6,101 nt of DNA from an uncultured Bacteroidia bacterium (GTDB taxonomy: Bacteria; Bacteroidota; Bacteroidia; Bacteroidales; CAJPTX01), in the NCBI GenBank assembly GCA_938038735.1, contig CALHSW010000048.1, positions 1 to 6,101 on the forward strand, given 5' to 3'. Numbering within the stretch: the stretch's first letter is position 1; every line of letters begins with the position of its first letter. Made by a program: the position numbers and the translations under genes. This document shows, in pieces, positions 1 to 5,948 of this stretch. Under the pieces are notes generated by a model. It had not been told where the DNA came from and did not search any database. It saw nothing but the letters and a program-made list of their open reading frames with translations.

Positions 1-472
1 CCGCGCCAACCGTAAAGGTCGCGCCGCTCTCAAAGGGCGCACCGTTCACCTTGAGGCTCTCCAGCTCATGCTTCGTCGCATCTTTAGGCGTCGCAGTAAT
101 CACCAGCGCATCCCCCTCCTTCAACGTCTTATCGCCGCTCTCCAGCTTCACCCCGCCGCGCAGCACCGTGATCGTGCCCTCCGCAGGGTCGCTGTAGCTC
201 AGCGTGTACAGCACCGGCGCTACCGCCTTCTCCTTGAACGTCGCCTCTACCGTCACATCCCCCGCGCCAACCGTAAAGGTCGCGCCGCTCTCAAAGGGCG
301 CACCGTTCACCTTGAGGCTCTCCAGCTCATGCTTCGTCGCATCTTTAGGCGTCGCAGTAATCACCAGCGCATCCCCCTCCTTCAACGTCTTATCGCCGCT
401 CTCCAGCTTCACCCCGCCGCGCAGCACCGTGATCGTGCCCTCCGCAGGGTCGCTGTAGCTCAGCGTGTACAG
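1..472 (-). repeat. Tandem 261-nt coding repeat (87-residue InlB-like units)
   Basis: One complete unit (472 to 212) and most of a second (211 to the edge) are in frame with the propeller gene. Bases 1-213 and 262-474 are identical wherever I compared them, so the copies match at silent sites too. Each unit encodes LYTLSYSDPAEG, a strand-rich core with the phrases ITATPKDATKHELESLKVNG and FTVGAGDVTVEATF, and a linker KEKAVAPV. The pattern fits the divergent InlB B-repeat fold (small beta domains strung into a stalk). The first unit is entered from FK instead of the KEKAVAPV linker, marking the start of the array. More copies may follow beyond the edge. The repeats are clearly GC-richer than the coding sequence next to them. 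Confidence 0.95.
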
Positions 473-2698
473 CAATTTGAACTCAGCGGATACCGTAACG
501 CTCTTCTTCGGGGTAAACTTAACAATCCTACCAATCCTTTCTTCTGCCTTACCCAGCTCCCCCTCAACCCTGTAGTTCACTGCATACCCATTTTTCCCAT
601 TTTCATCGTAAACCCCAGCAATAAACTCATCCTTCTTGGACGGTCTGCACACAACACCGCTCAGAAACTGCCAGTGGCTCTCCTCCCTCGGGCGTAGCGT
701 CCATATGTACCCCTCATCGCTATACTTCTGCTCAATCGGAGTAAGTGTTACTGCTGTATCCGATTTCCCCATGAAGTCAGTATGCTCCTCAAATGGGGCT
801 GTCGCAACTACAGCCATACCATCCGTATGGTCATAGAAGGGTTCCCCCTCTATGAAAAAATACTCTTGGTATGCTTTGACACCCGGCTGCTGGCTCTCTT
901 TTGAAAGCGCATCCAGCATTTTCCCACTTTTAGCACGCTTAACCTCTTTTAGTCCTCCGGGAATTAAAACCTCTAAATCTTCTATGGAATAATCTGCTGC
1001 ATTTCCTCCTAATACATCAATTCTCGCATACAGTCCATTCTCTGGGTTAAACTCATCCTCTTCATGTAACTTCTTATCTACTTTCGCCTCAACTATTTCC
1101 CCATTCGCATTCTGCTTCACATCCTTGAGCGAGAAGACATGCACTTCAAGCCCTTCATGGTCTTCATGGTAATAATACCTATACTTCGCCGTTTTTCTAG
1201 TTTTTAACTGCTTAGTCTCTACCACCGTATTCGCACTACGTACACGCCTCGGAGTCAATGTAAAGGAAATTTGACTAGCCTTTCCGCTCGACCACGCATC
1301 CACTGTCAATATAGCATCCTCAGCTCCCGCAGCAGTTACGTTTAGCACATGCCTATCGCTGAGCGTAACGTTCCAACCCTCTCCAGAAACAGTAGGGTTG
1401 CTAAACAGCACGCTCGCGCTAAAGCCATCCGCGTCCGCTACATAGTTGCATAGATTAACCCTTGAACCAGCCCCCACAACTATGCGGCCTGTACCATCAG
1501 CCGCCGCCGCATGCTGATCCTCGAAGAAGGGGCAGCTTGAAAAGTAGTAGTTTCCTGCCAAGGTGTAGGTAGCATCCACACCGTATAGACCACTCGCACC
1601 GCCCCTCGTCAAACGCACAAGCCTATCGTGCGCCCCGTATGTTCCATTAAAATTCACCCACAACGACCCATCATGCGGATTCTCGCGCGTAATCCCGTAA
1701 AACTTATCCTCTCCTGCGTAAATAATCTTTGGTGTTAGCGGGGTTGCATCCATATCAAGCATCGCTATCTTGCGCATGTCCCACATACCGCTCTCCACGT
1801 TCCAATACAGCTTATTCTCCCGCGCGCTAGCAAAAACGTACCCCTGCGACCAGCTCCATCCCTGCGTCTGGAAATCCGCCGGGCGTATGGTATCGCTAAA
1901 CTGGAGCAGTTCCACCGAGTGAGTCCTAGGCGCATCAATATCCAGCTGTACCAACGAGTAGTGCTTAGCATCCGCGCCACCATTCACCACGCGAACTGCA
2001 AGTAAATGCCCATCTTTCGTCACAATTGGATTGAATAGCCCTTGGTCTGAAAATTTTTCAATCATCGCACCATTCTCCACGTTCAGCACCCACAGCTCAT
2101 GCCCCAGGACGTCAGTGCTGTAACCCGCTTTATTCCCATACACCTCCACCACGATCCTCCCCCGGTAGAGCACCATCGTACCTACTTCGCGATCTTTAAG
2201 CCCAATCCAGCCCTTCTTCTTCACCAGACTCGCGGTCAAATTCTCAAGATCTACCCGATAAAGCTTCGAATCCGAGCTGGAGAGGTATCCTACGCTATTG
2301 CTAACCCCTAGAAAATGAAAAATCCTATTTTCACTGCTTATACCGTCAAACGTAGACCCTGACCCTATCTTCTCTATTTCCCACGTTGCAGGGTTGATAC
2401 GAACCAGCTGATTGTTTGCACTTCCATATCGCTGCTTGCTCACCGCGTAAATCTTCCCATTGTAAAACGTGGCGTACTGCAGCGTTATACCGGGCTTCTT
2501 ACCCGCATTCGCAGGCATATTCAACACATCTTCATGCAGAGTACCCTGGGCATCTATATAGGACATATGCCCATAATCATTTGAGAAATTCCCCTCCGAA
2601 CACCAGTAGGCCGCGGCTCTTTCCTGCCCCCAGCCTCGGCCCCCCGCCAGCCCCAGCAGCAGAACTAGCGTAATCAGCAAATAGTTTGCTCTTCTCAT
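1..2698 (-). CDS. Secreted DUF5074/BtuG-like beta-propeller protein with Ig-like domain and InlB-like tandem repeats (3' end missing)
   Basis: The frame stays open from ATG at 2698 to the window edge: 899 full codons, C-terminus absent. Residues 1-24 form a Sec signal peptide (MRRA, then a Leu-rich core, likely cleavage at GWG|Q) with no lipobox cysteine. Residues about 30-400 resemble the DUF5074 propeller family: opening EGNFSNDYGHMSYID, strand repeats such as FYNGKIYAV and LYRVDLENL, and the closing NYYFSSCPFFEDQ at 383-395. Residues about 405-482 look like a bacterial Ig-like domain (VNLCNYVADADGFSASV ... SSGKASQISFTL). Residues about 483-742 I do not recognise; this stretch uses more AT-rich codons. 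From residue 743 come 87-residue repeats beginning LYTLSYSDPAEG, like divergent InlB B-repeats. Family knowledge: Bacteroides BtuG proteins are surface propellers that bind vitamin B12. Inference: the cobalamin riboswitch upstream points to corrinoid capture on the cell surface. A C-terminal type IX sorting domain may follow off-window. Strong for architecture, moderate for ligand. Confidence 0.88.
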   Translation of the reverse strand, partial: MRRANYLLITLVLLLGLAGGRGWGQERAAAYWCSEGNFSNDYGHMSYIDAQGTLHEDVLNMPANAGKKPGITLQYATFYNGKIYAVSKQRYGSANNQLVRINPATWEIEKIGSGSTFDGISSENRIFHFLGVSNSVGYLSSSDSKLYRVDLENLTASLVKKKGWIGLKDREVGTMVLYRGRIVVEVYGNKAGYSTDVLGHELWVLNVENGAMIEKFSDQGLFNPIVTKDGHLLAVRVVNGGADAKHYSLVQLDIDAPRTHSVELLQFSDTIRPADFQTQGWSWSQGYVFASARENKLYWNVESGMWDMRKIAMLDMDATPLTPKIIYAGEDKFYGITRENPHDGSLWVNFNGTYGAHDRLVRLTRGGASGLYGVDATYTLAGNYYFSSCPFFEDQHAAAADGTGRIVVGAGSRVNLCNYVADADGFSASVLFSNPTVSGEGWNVTLSDRHVLNVTAAGAEDAILTVDAWSSGKASQISFTLTPRRVRSANTVVETKQLKTRKTAKYRYYYHEDHEGLEVHVFSLKDVKQNANGEIVEAKVDKKLHEEDEFNPENGLYARIDVLGGNAADYSIEDLEVLIPGGLKEVKRAKSGKMLDALSKESQQPGVKAYQEYFFIEGEPFYDHTDGMAVVATAPFEEHTDFMGKSDTAVTLTPIEQKYSDEGYIWTLRPREESHWQFLSGVVCRPSKKDEFIAGVYDENGKNGYAVNYRVEGELGKAEERIGRIVKFTPKKSVTVSAEFKLLYTLSYSDPAEGTITVLRGGVKLESGDKTLKEGDALVITATPKDATKHELESLKVNGAPFESGATFTVGAGDVTVEATFKEKAVAPVLYTLSYSDPAEGTITVLRGGVKLESGDKTLKEGDALVITATPKDATKHELESLKVNGAPFESGATFTVGA

Positions 2699-2866
2699 GA
2701 CTCTAAAAATTTATGCACCAACTCCGCGGTGCGGTTAACTTTCCACCTCGACGCCCCCACGTATCGTATGGATGCCTGAGAAGAGGCTGCGCCACCATGC
2801 GCAGCATAGACTCCACCTTCTCGCGCCTCCTCCCGGTCCGCGGGGAGCGTGCAGCACGCCTTCACG
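2699..2866 (-). promoter_or_regulatory. Riboswitch expression platform / long structured 5' leader
   Basis: These 168 nt lie between the B12 aptamer and the start codon and hold no convincing gene. In transcript order they can form several hairpins: GCGTG/CACGC at 2847-2859; an overlapping CTCCC/GGGAG pair with arms at 2843-2847 and 2830-2834; a perfect 7-bp stem GCTGCGC/GCGCAGC with a 6-nt loop at 2786-2805; and a last stem just before the gene (2715-2732). The first hairpin after the B12 box is where cobalamin riboswitches usually have the stem whose loop kisses L5 of the aptamer. Open frames run through this region on both strands but look like by-products of GC-rich structured RNA. Confidence 0.6.
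2705..2732 (-). terminator. Candidate B12-responsive intrinsic terminator in the leader
   Basis: On the minus strand, GCACC (2732-2728) pairs with GGTGC (2719-2715) around an 8-nt loop. It is followed by ATAAATTTTT, ending 7 nt before the ATG at 2698. A 5-bp GC-rich stem plus a short U tract is a modest but plausible intrinsic terminator. An overlapping alternative hairpin CCGC/GCGG (2734-2724) shares its bases, so the two structures exclude each other, as expected for a switch. The same structure could instead act by hiding the translation start. Confidence 0.4.
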
Positions 2867-3038
2867 CCATGGCAGGTCTTCTGGCTCGCCTCCTGGCGCT
2901 GCCGCCTTCCCGAGGTCTTGCGTTTCGCTTCCCCCAGTGGCTCATGGCAGCCCCTCCTTCCTCGCGGAGACTCACAGCAATGGGCTTGCGCAGGACTCAC
3001 ACCTGCTTCCCTTTTCACCGCCTCTCGGCGGCACCATG
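2867..3038 (-). ncRNA. Cobalamin (adenosylcobalamin-type) riboswitch aptamer
   Basis: Reading the minus strand, the conserved blocks appear in the right order: GGTGCCGCCGAGAGGCGG with a short hairpin, then AAAAGGGAAGCAGGTGTGAG, a TCCTGCGCAAGCCC segment, TTGCTGTGAG, GCCACTGGGGG, GGGAAGGCGGC with CGCCAGGAGGCG, and finally the B12 box AGCCAGAAGACCTGCC at 2886-2871. CATGG at the 5' end (3038-3034) can pair with CCATG at the 3' end (2871-2867), closing helix P1. Known role: when cobalamin is abundant the RNA folds to shut off expression of uptake or synthesis genes. Here it lies upstream of the BtuG-like propeller gene in the same orientation. Boundaries are approximate; identity is confident from the B12 box and core blocks. 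Confidence 0.93.
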
Positions 3039-3044
3039 ACAATG

Positions 3045-3052
3045 CAAAGTTA
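3045..3052 (-). promoter_or_regulatory. Bacteroidota -7 promoter element of the riboswitch transcript
   Basis: The minus strand reads TAACTTTG followed by C, an exact match to the Bacteroidota -7 consensus TAnnTTTG. Transcription would begin roughly 4-8 nt downstream, at about 3037-3041, which is where the aptamer starts. A -33 TTTG is not perfect; TTCG lies at 3070-3067, a few bases closer than the usual spacing, across an A/T-rich spacer. The fit between start site and aptamer edge is the best support. Confidence 0.7.
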
Positions 3053-3132
3053 GAAAAAAGTTTTTACGAACAGCATCGGGATGGCTTCTCCCTGCACCCC
3101 TGCTTACTCTCCTCTATTGCAAGCCTCGCCTC

Positions 3133-3459
3133 TCACCCTTTTAGCATCGTAAGCACCATTTTGAACGGTACTTCACATGAAAGCGCATGCGGCACGTTGG
3201 CTGGCATAATTATCATTTCGCCGCGCTGCACTTCGTGCGGTACACCATTGATACGCACCGTTGCGCTACCATCTACCACCTGCACCACCGCATCGAACGG
3301 TGCGGAGTGCTCGCTGAGCCCCTGCCCTGCATCAAAGGCAAATACGGTAATCGTCCCCGCAGGATTACGCACCACCTCAGAGCTAACAATGGCATCCTTC
3401 CGGTACTCCACCCTATCTACCACCGAGAATTGCACTACTTTGAACTCTTTGCTCTCCAT
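3133..3459 (-). CDS. Small single-domain cupin protein
   Basis: This 108-residue protein is one cupin barrel. Motif 1 covers about residues 45-64 (GQGLSEHSAPFDAVVQVVDG) and motif 2 about 80-95 (GEMIIMPANVPHAL). H51 and H91 sit where cupins bind metal. The first His of the usual HxH is S49, and the motif-1 Glu is not in its usual place, so a classical 3-His/1-Glu centre is not obvious; H75 or D56 might contribute. The length is typical for stand-alone cupins. It is probably cytoplasmic, with no signal peptide. The gene follows the methyltransferase gene by 13 nt and is probably co-transcribed with it. Substrate and reaction cannot be read from the sequence; sensing or binding of a small molecule is as likely as catalysis. 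Confidence 0.88.
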   Translation of the reverse strand: MESKEFKVVQFSVVDRVEYRKDAIVSSEVVRNPAGTITVFAFDAGQGLSEHSAPFDAVVQVVDGSATVRINGVPHEVQRGEMIIMPANVPHALSCEVPFKMVLTMLKG

Positions 3460-3467
3460 ATCCTATT

Positions 3468-3472
3468 CCTCC
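3468..3472 (-). promoter_or_regulatory. Shine-Dalgarno-like GGAGG before the cupin gene
   Basis: GGAGG starts immediately after the methyltransferase TAG stop and lies 8 nt before the cupin ATG. Bacteroidota genes often lack such a site, so it is notable and supports ATG at 3459 as the start. Confidence 0.6.
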
Positions 3473-4261
3473 CTAGTTGTTTTTAGGTTTCCGAGCCACG
3501 ATGGCTATTGCGTTCATATGCCCCTCATGCTTGCGGAACGTCCGCCGCATTTTCATAGCTTGCCTACGGAGTTTAGGGTGTGTGAGTAGTCTAAACAGCA
3601 TACCTATCACCCGTCCAAAGCCCTCATCAGCAATGAGCCGCTTGAACTCCAAGAGATGCATCGGATTCGTCTCTACGTAGACAACTTCAAACCCTTGATC
3701 TGTTAGAATTTTACCCCAATCCGCCGCCGTGTAGGGCGTTGCATTTACCTGTATGGCATCCGCAAGGTCTCGCCGCACCGCGACCTTGACATCTTCCGAC
3801 AAATCATCCGGATAAAGCCCCACCTCATGTATTCCGTATAGCCCTCCCGGCCGCAGGATACGGTACGCCTCGGCAGCAACGGCCTTTTTACGTTCAAGCG
3901 GTAGCATCGTTAGCATCGCCTCACCGTATACTTTATCGGCGTATCCCTCGGGCAGACCGGTTGCAGCTGCGTCTGCTATCACCTGCTTCACCTCCTTTGA
4001 CCCGAGCCGATCCATGAATAGGCGCCCCGCCTCTCGGTTTATCTCCACCGCCGTATACGATTTAGGCTCTCTCGCCAATGTTATTTCGGCTGTTATCCCC
4101 AGGCCTGGGGCAAACTCTACCACGTCATCCGCTTTTCCTATCTCTAGGTGTCCAATCATGCTGCGTGTGAGTTCCAACCCTCCCGGCCGCAGCACTCGCT
4201 TCCCGAGCTTCGCAAGCACCCAGTGGCCCTGCTTGACATCCATCTTATCTTCTACTCTCAT
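3473..4261 (-). CDS. Class I SAM-dependent methyltransferase
   Basis: The 262-residue protein has a Rossmann-type methyltransferase core. The SAM-binding motif I is VVEFAPGLGIT (residues 47-57), E73 at the end of the second strand (YTAVEIN) would hold the ribose, D97 (VIADAAA) sits near the adenine, and YRILRPGG (133-140) is the post-motif seen in UbiE-like enzymes. The N-terminal phrase GHWVLAKLGKRVLRPGG precedes the core. The C-terminal third (about 205-262) is basic and helical and may help recognise the substrate or a membrane. The substrate is unknown; a small molecule or lipid is more likely than nucleic acid. ATG at 4261 gives the longest form, with a stop in frame at 4285-4283; ATG at 4243 (residue 7) is an alternative, since MDVKQGHWV looks like a natural start. 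It is first of a pair with the cupin gene. Confidence 0.88.
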   Translation of the reverse strand: MRVEDKMDVKQGHWVLAKLGKRVLRPGGLELTRSMIGHLEIGKADDVVEFAPGLGITAEITLAREPKSYTAVEINREAGRLFMDRLGSKEVKQVIADAAATGLPEGYADKVYGEAMLTMLPLERKKAVAAEAYRILRPGGLYGIHEVGLYPDDLSEDVKVAVRRDLADAIQVNATPYTAADWGKILTDQGFEVVYVETNPMHLLEFKRLIADEGFGRVIGMLFRLLTHPKLRRQAMKMRRTFRKHEGHMNAIAIVARKPKNN

Positions 4262-4300
4262 AGTCCTTTCATTTTTTAACTCCTATACGCCTTATCTAGC

Positions 4301-4315
4301 ATTGTTCTTAACAAT
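4301..4315. promoter_or_regulatory. Candidate operator: perfect inverted repeat ATTGTT-CTT-AACAAT
   Basis: Six-base arms match exactly around a 3-nt centre, 40-54 nt upstream of the methyltransferase start. Size, symmetry and AT-rich arms suit a dimeric repressor or activator site. I cannot name the regulator, and no regulator gene is in the window. Confidence 0.35.
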
Positions 4316-4569
4316 TGTGTATTGGCAAAACGAATGCGCAGCTAAAATGTTCCATTCCTGATTATAAATAGCCAGTCTTTCTTACTGTGCGAATGAAAAA
4401 CCACTTTGACCATGCGAAGACTATGGGGTTGTCAGTGCTCTATCACGCTTTTTACCCCACCAGACGTTAATGTACCCCCTCTGATTTAGTGCCACAGCGG
4501 GATGGCCGGGATGCTACGAAGCCCTATATGTGCAGCAGAAGCAAAGGGAACTCACTAACGTTGACAACC

Positions 4570-4585
4570 GTTCTCCGTGGAGAAC
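4570..4585. repeat. Perfect palindromic hairpin GTTCTC-CGTG-GAGAAC
   Basis: The 6-bp arms could extend by one pair at the cost of a 2-nt loop. It lies 56 nt downstream of the dehydrogenase stop. On the minus strand no U tract follows (GGTTGTC comes next), so it is not a standard terminator. It may be a 3'-end stabilising hairpin, a factor-binding site or part of a dispersed palindromic repeat. Confidence 0.4.
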
Positions 4586-4640
4586 TACAGCCTTACAGTC
4601 CTCATCGCGCACCATGAGAGGCACGCAGGGAGTCCCCACT

Positions 4641-5714
4641 CTACCCAAGCACCTCTGCGCCCAACGCTTGAGCCACCTCGCGCAGATCCCGCAGCGTTTC
4701 TGCGGGGAGTTCTATGCCCTCTTTCAGCCGCAACTCGCGCATCACCCGCTCCGGCTCGCCCGGGATCACTACCCCCGATGTGCCCTCCACGCCCTTGGCG
4801 TTCCGAAACGTCTCAATCCACGCATCTACCGCCAACTTGAACTCCCGTGCCGGCCGAAAGGCATCAATGCGAACCGCAGCAAACATATGGCCAACGCCGC
4901 ACCCCTCTCCGCACTGGGCCTGTGGAAGATACGGCACCTGGGGCGGCACGAATGGGCCAAAGCCTGCGCCTCCAAACATCGCTGAAATCAAATCCACCAT
5001 TGCCGAAAGGCAAAACCCCTTGTGCGCACCATGCTCCGTATCGCTGCCCAAAGGAGCCAACGCGCCGCCACGCCCTAACGTTGAGGGGTCAGAGGATGGA
5101 GCGCCAATGGCATCCTGCACCACCCCCGCCGACACACGCTCCCCACGCTGCGCCATCTCTTCAAGCAGCTCCTGAGAGTAGGCCGTTGTGGCAAAGTCTA
5201 TCACTAATGGGGGGTAGCGAAGTGCCGGCATCGCCATCGCTATGGGGTTGGACCCCAGCATGCGGCTCGTGCTGTAAACGGGGGCTACTATCGGGGGGGC
5301 ATTCGTAACCGCAACGCCCACCATATCGTGTTCCAACGCCTGCGACACGTAGTAGGCTCCTATCCCGAAATGGTTACTCCCGCGCACAGCCACCAGCCCA
5401 GACCCCACCGCTTGCGCCTTTTCTATCGCCACCCGCATCGCCCTGCTTGCCGCCACAGCCCCTAGGCAGCTATCGCCATCAATCGTTGCCGTTGAGGGGG
5501 TTTGGTACACCACCCTCACATCCGGCTCCGCCTTTACGCGCCCATTGGCTATCATCTGGTAGTACCGCTTTACCCAGCGTACCCCATGCGCCGACACGCC
5601 CCGCAGCTCTGCCTCAACCAATGCAGACGATACGGCACTAGCATCATCGTATGGGCATCCCATACGACAAAAAAGATAGTTCAAATAGTCTACGAGCTCC
5701 CGCGCTGAAATCAT
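4641..5714 (-). CDS. Ldh2-family malate/L-lactate dehydrogenase (NAD(P)-dependent)
   Basis: The 357-residue protein matches the Ldh2/malate-ureidoglycolate dehydrogenase family along its whole length. Family members reversibly oxidise 2-hydroxy acids in the cytoplasm with NAD(P) and are unrelated to classical Rossmann LDH/MDH. Visible signatures: RGVSAHGVRW (38-47, H43), GSNHFGIGAYY (112-122, H115), LGSNPIAMAMPA (153-164), VIDFATT (171-177) and GAHKGFCLSAMVDLISAMFGGAGFGPF near 229-255, with K232 in the HKG motif. Malate is the commonest substrate for such relatives, but lactate or another hydroxy acid cannot be excluded. After the DFATT motif the sequence reads AYSQELLEEM, where relatives, as I recall them, have a Gly-Lys pair; this may be a lineage trait. 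The start at 5714 overlaps the previous stop as ATGA, implying coupled translation. Confidence 0.93.
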   Translation of the reverse strand: MISARELVDYLNYLFCRMGCPYDDASAVSSALVEAELRGVSAHGVRWVKRYYQMIANGRVKAEPDVRVVYQTPSTATIDGDSCLGAVAASRAMRVAIEKAQAVGSGLVAVRGSNHFGIGAYYVSQALEHDMVGVAVTNAPPIVAPVYSTSRMLGSNPIAMAMPALRYPPLVIDFATTAYSQELLEEMAQRGERVSAGVVQDAIGAPSSDPSTLGRGGALAPLGSDTEHGAHKGFCLSAMVDLISAMFGGAGFGPFVPPQVPYLPQAQCGEGCGVGHMFAAVRIDAFRPAREFKLAVDAWIETFRNAKGVEGTSGVVIPGEPERVMRELRLKEGIELPAETLRDLREVAQALGAEVLG

Positions 5715-5935
5715 TTTTTACGATCGCTTCGCGCCTCGCACATCCGATAGATATTCACAAGTACCCCCACCCCATTGCATATCCATACTCCTGCCGCCCC
5801 CGCAAGCAATCCCCACACAACGAATAGGGAACACCCCATCAAGTTGATCGGGCGCAGCCAGCGCATACTCTTCATCACGAGCGACACCGCCACCAATATC
5901 CCAGCCACTAACCCCAATGCGTCCATCCAGCTCAT
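5711..5935 (-). CDS. Small three-helix inner-membrane protein, YgjV-like
   Basis: This 74-residue protein is almost all membrane. Predicted helices lie at about 5-21, 30-46 and 47-64, separated by a short basic loop (KSMRWLRP) and ending in a charged tail ARSDRKK. The pattern INLMGCSLFVVWGLL, followed by asparagines at 54 and 61 in the last helix (NGVGVLVNIYRM), resembles the small YgjV-like proteins and, more loosely, SemiSWEET half-transporters of similar length, which work as dimers. Function is unknown; helping a metabolite across the membrane is possible but unproven. It lies between the cysQ and dehydrogenase genes, 13 nt after the former, with its TGA overlapping the next ATG. ATG at 5926 is a less likely alternative start. 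Confidence 0.75.
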   Translation of the reverse strand: MSWMDALGLVAGILVAVSLVMKSMRWLRPINLMGCSLFVVWGLLAGAAGVWICNGVGVLVNIYRMCEARSDRKK

Positions 5936-5948
5936 CTCTCTTCGTCTC

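Larger units (their letters stand above)
4262..4640. other. 379-nt gap between the dehydrogenase and methyltransferase genes
   Basis: I find no convincing gene, tRNA or rRNA here. It should contain the end of the dehydrogenase transcript and the start of the methyltransferase-cupin transcript, but I see no exact TAnnTTTG on the minus strand. The stretch holds two perfect inverted repeats (4301-4315 and 4570-4585), and GGGGT/ACCCC arms about 25 nt apart near 4426-4457. The unusually long spacing in an otherwise tight neighbourhood would fit a decayed mobile element or a regulatory RNA, but nothing proves either. Confidence 0.5.

Noticed and set aside
68..697. Plus-strand open frame with a repeated protein sequence
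   Set aside because: It is the mirror of the tandem repeats of the minus-strand gene; its internal repetition follows from the DNA repeat, and it reads through low-quality Arg/His/Leu-rich sequence.
2695..3042. Minus-strand open frame of 115 residues and overlapping plus-strand frames
   Set aside because: They lie on the cobalamin riboswitch and its leader; the sequence is explained by conserved RNA blocks and the predicted proteins look like no known family.
3060..3132. Possible terminator after the cupin gene
   Set aside because: Only 4-bp GGGA/TCCC arms can be found and no clean stem with a U tract; termination there is likely but not visible.
4260..4274. Four-codon minicistron ATG AAA GGA CTA TGA overlapping the methyltransferase start
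   Set aside because: Too short to separate from chance, and no leader-peptide pattern is visible.
4308..4355. 15-codon minus-strand open frame ahead of the methyltransferase gene
   Set aside because: No supporting ribosome-binding site, no run of regulatory codons and no family match.
4561..4590. TTGACA resembling a sigma-70 -35 box on the plus strand
   Set aside because: No matching -10 box follows, Bacteroidota use different promoter motifs, and no plus-strand gene lies downstream.
4530..5308. Several overlapping plus-strand open frames
   Set aside because: They run antisense to the Ldh2 gene, which matches its family along its entire length; their proteins are Pro/Arg/His-rich shadows.
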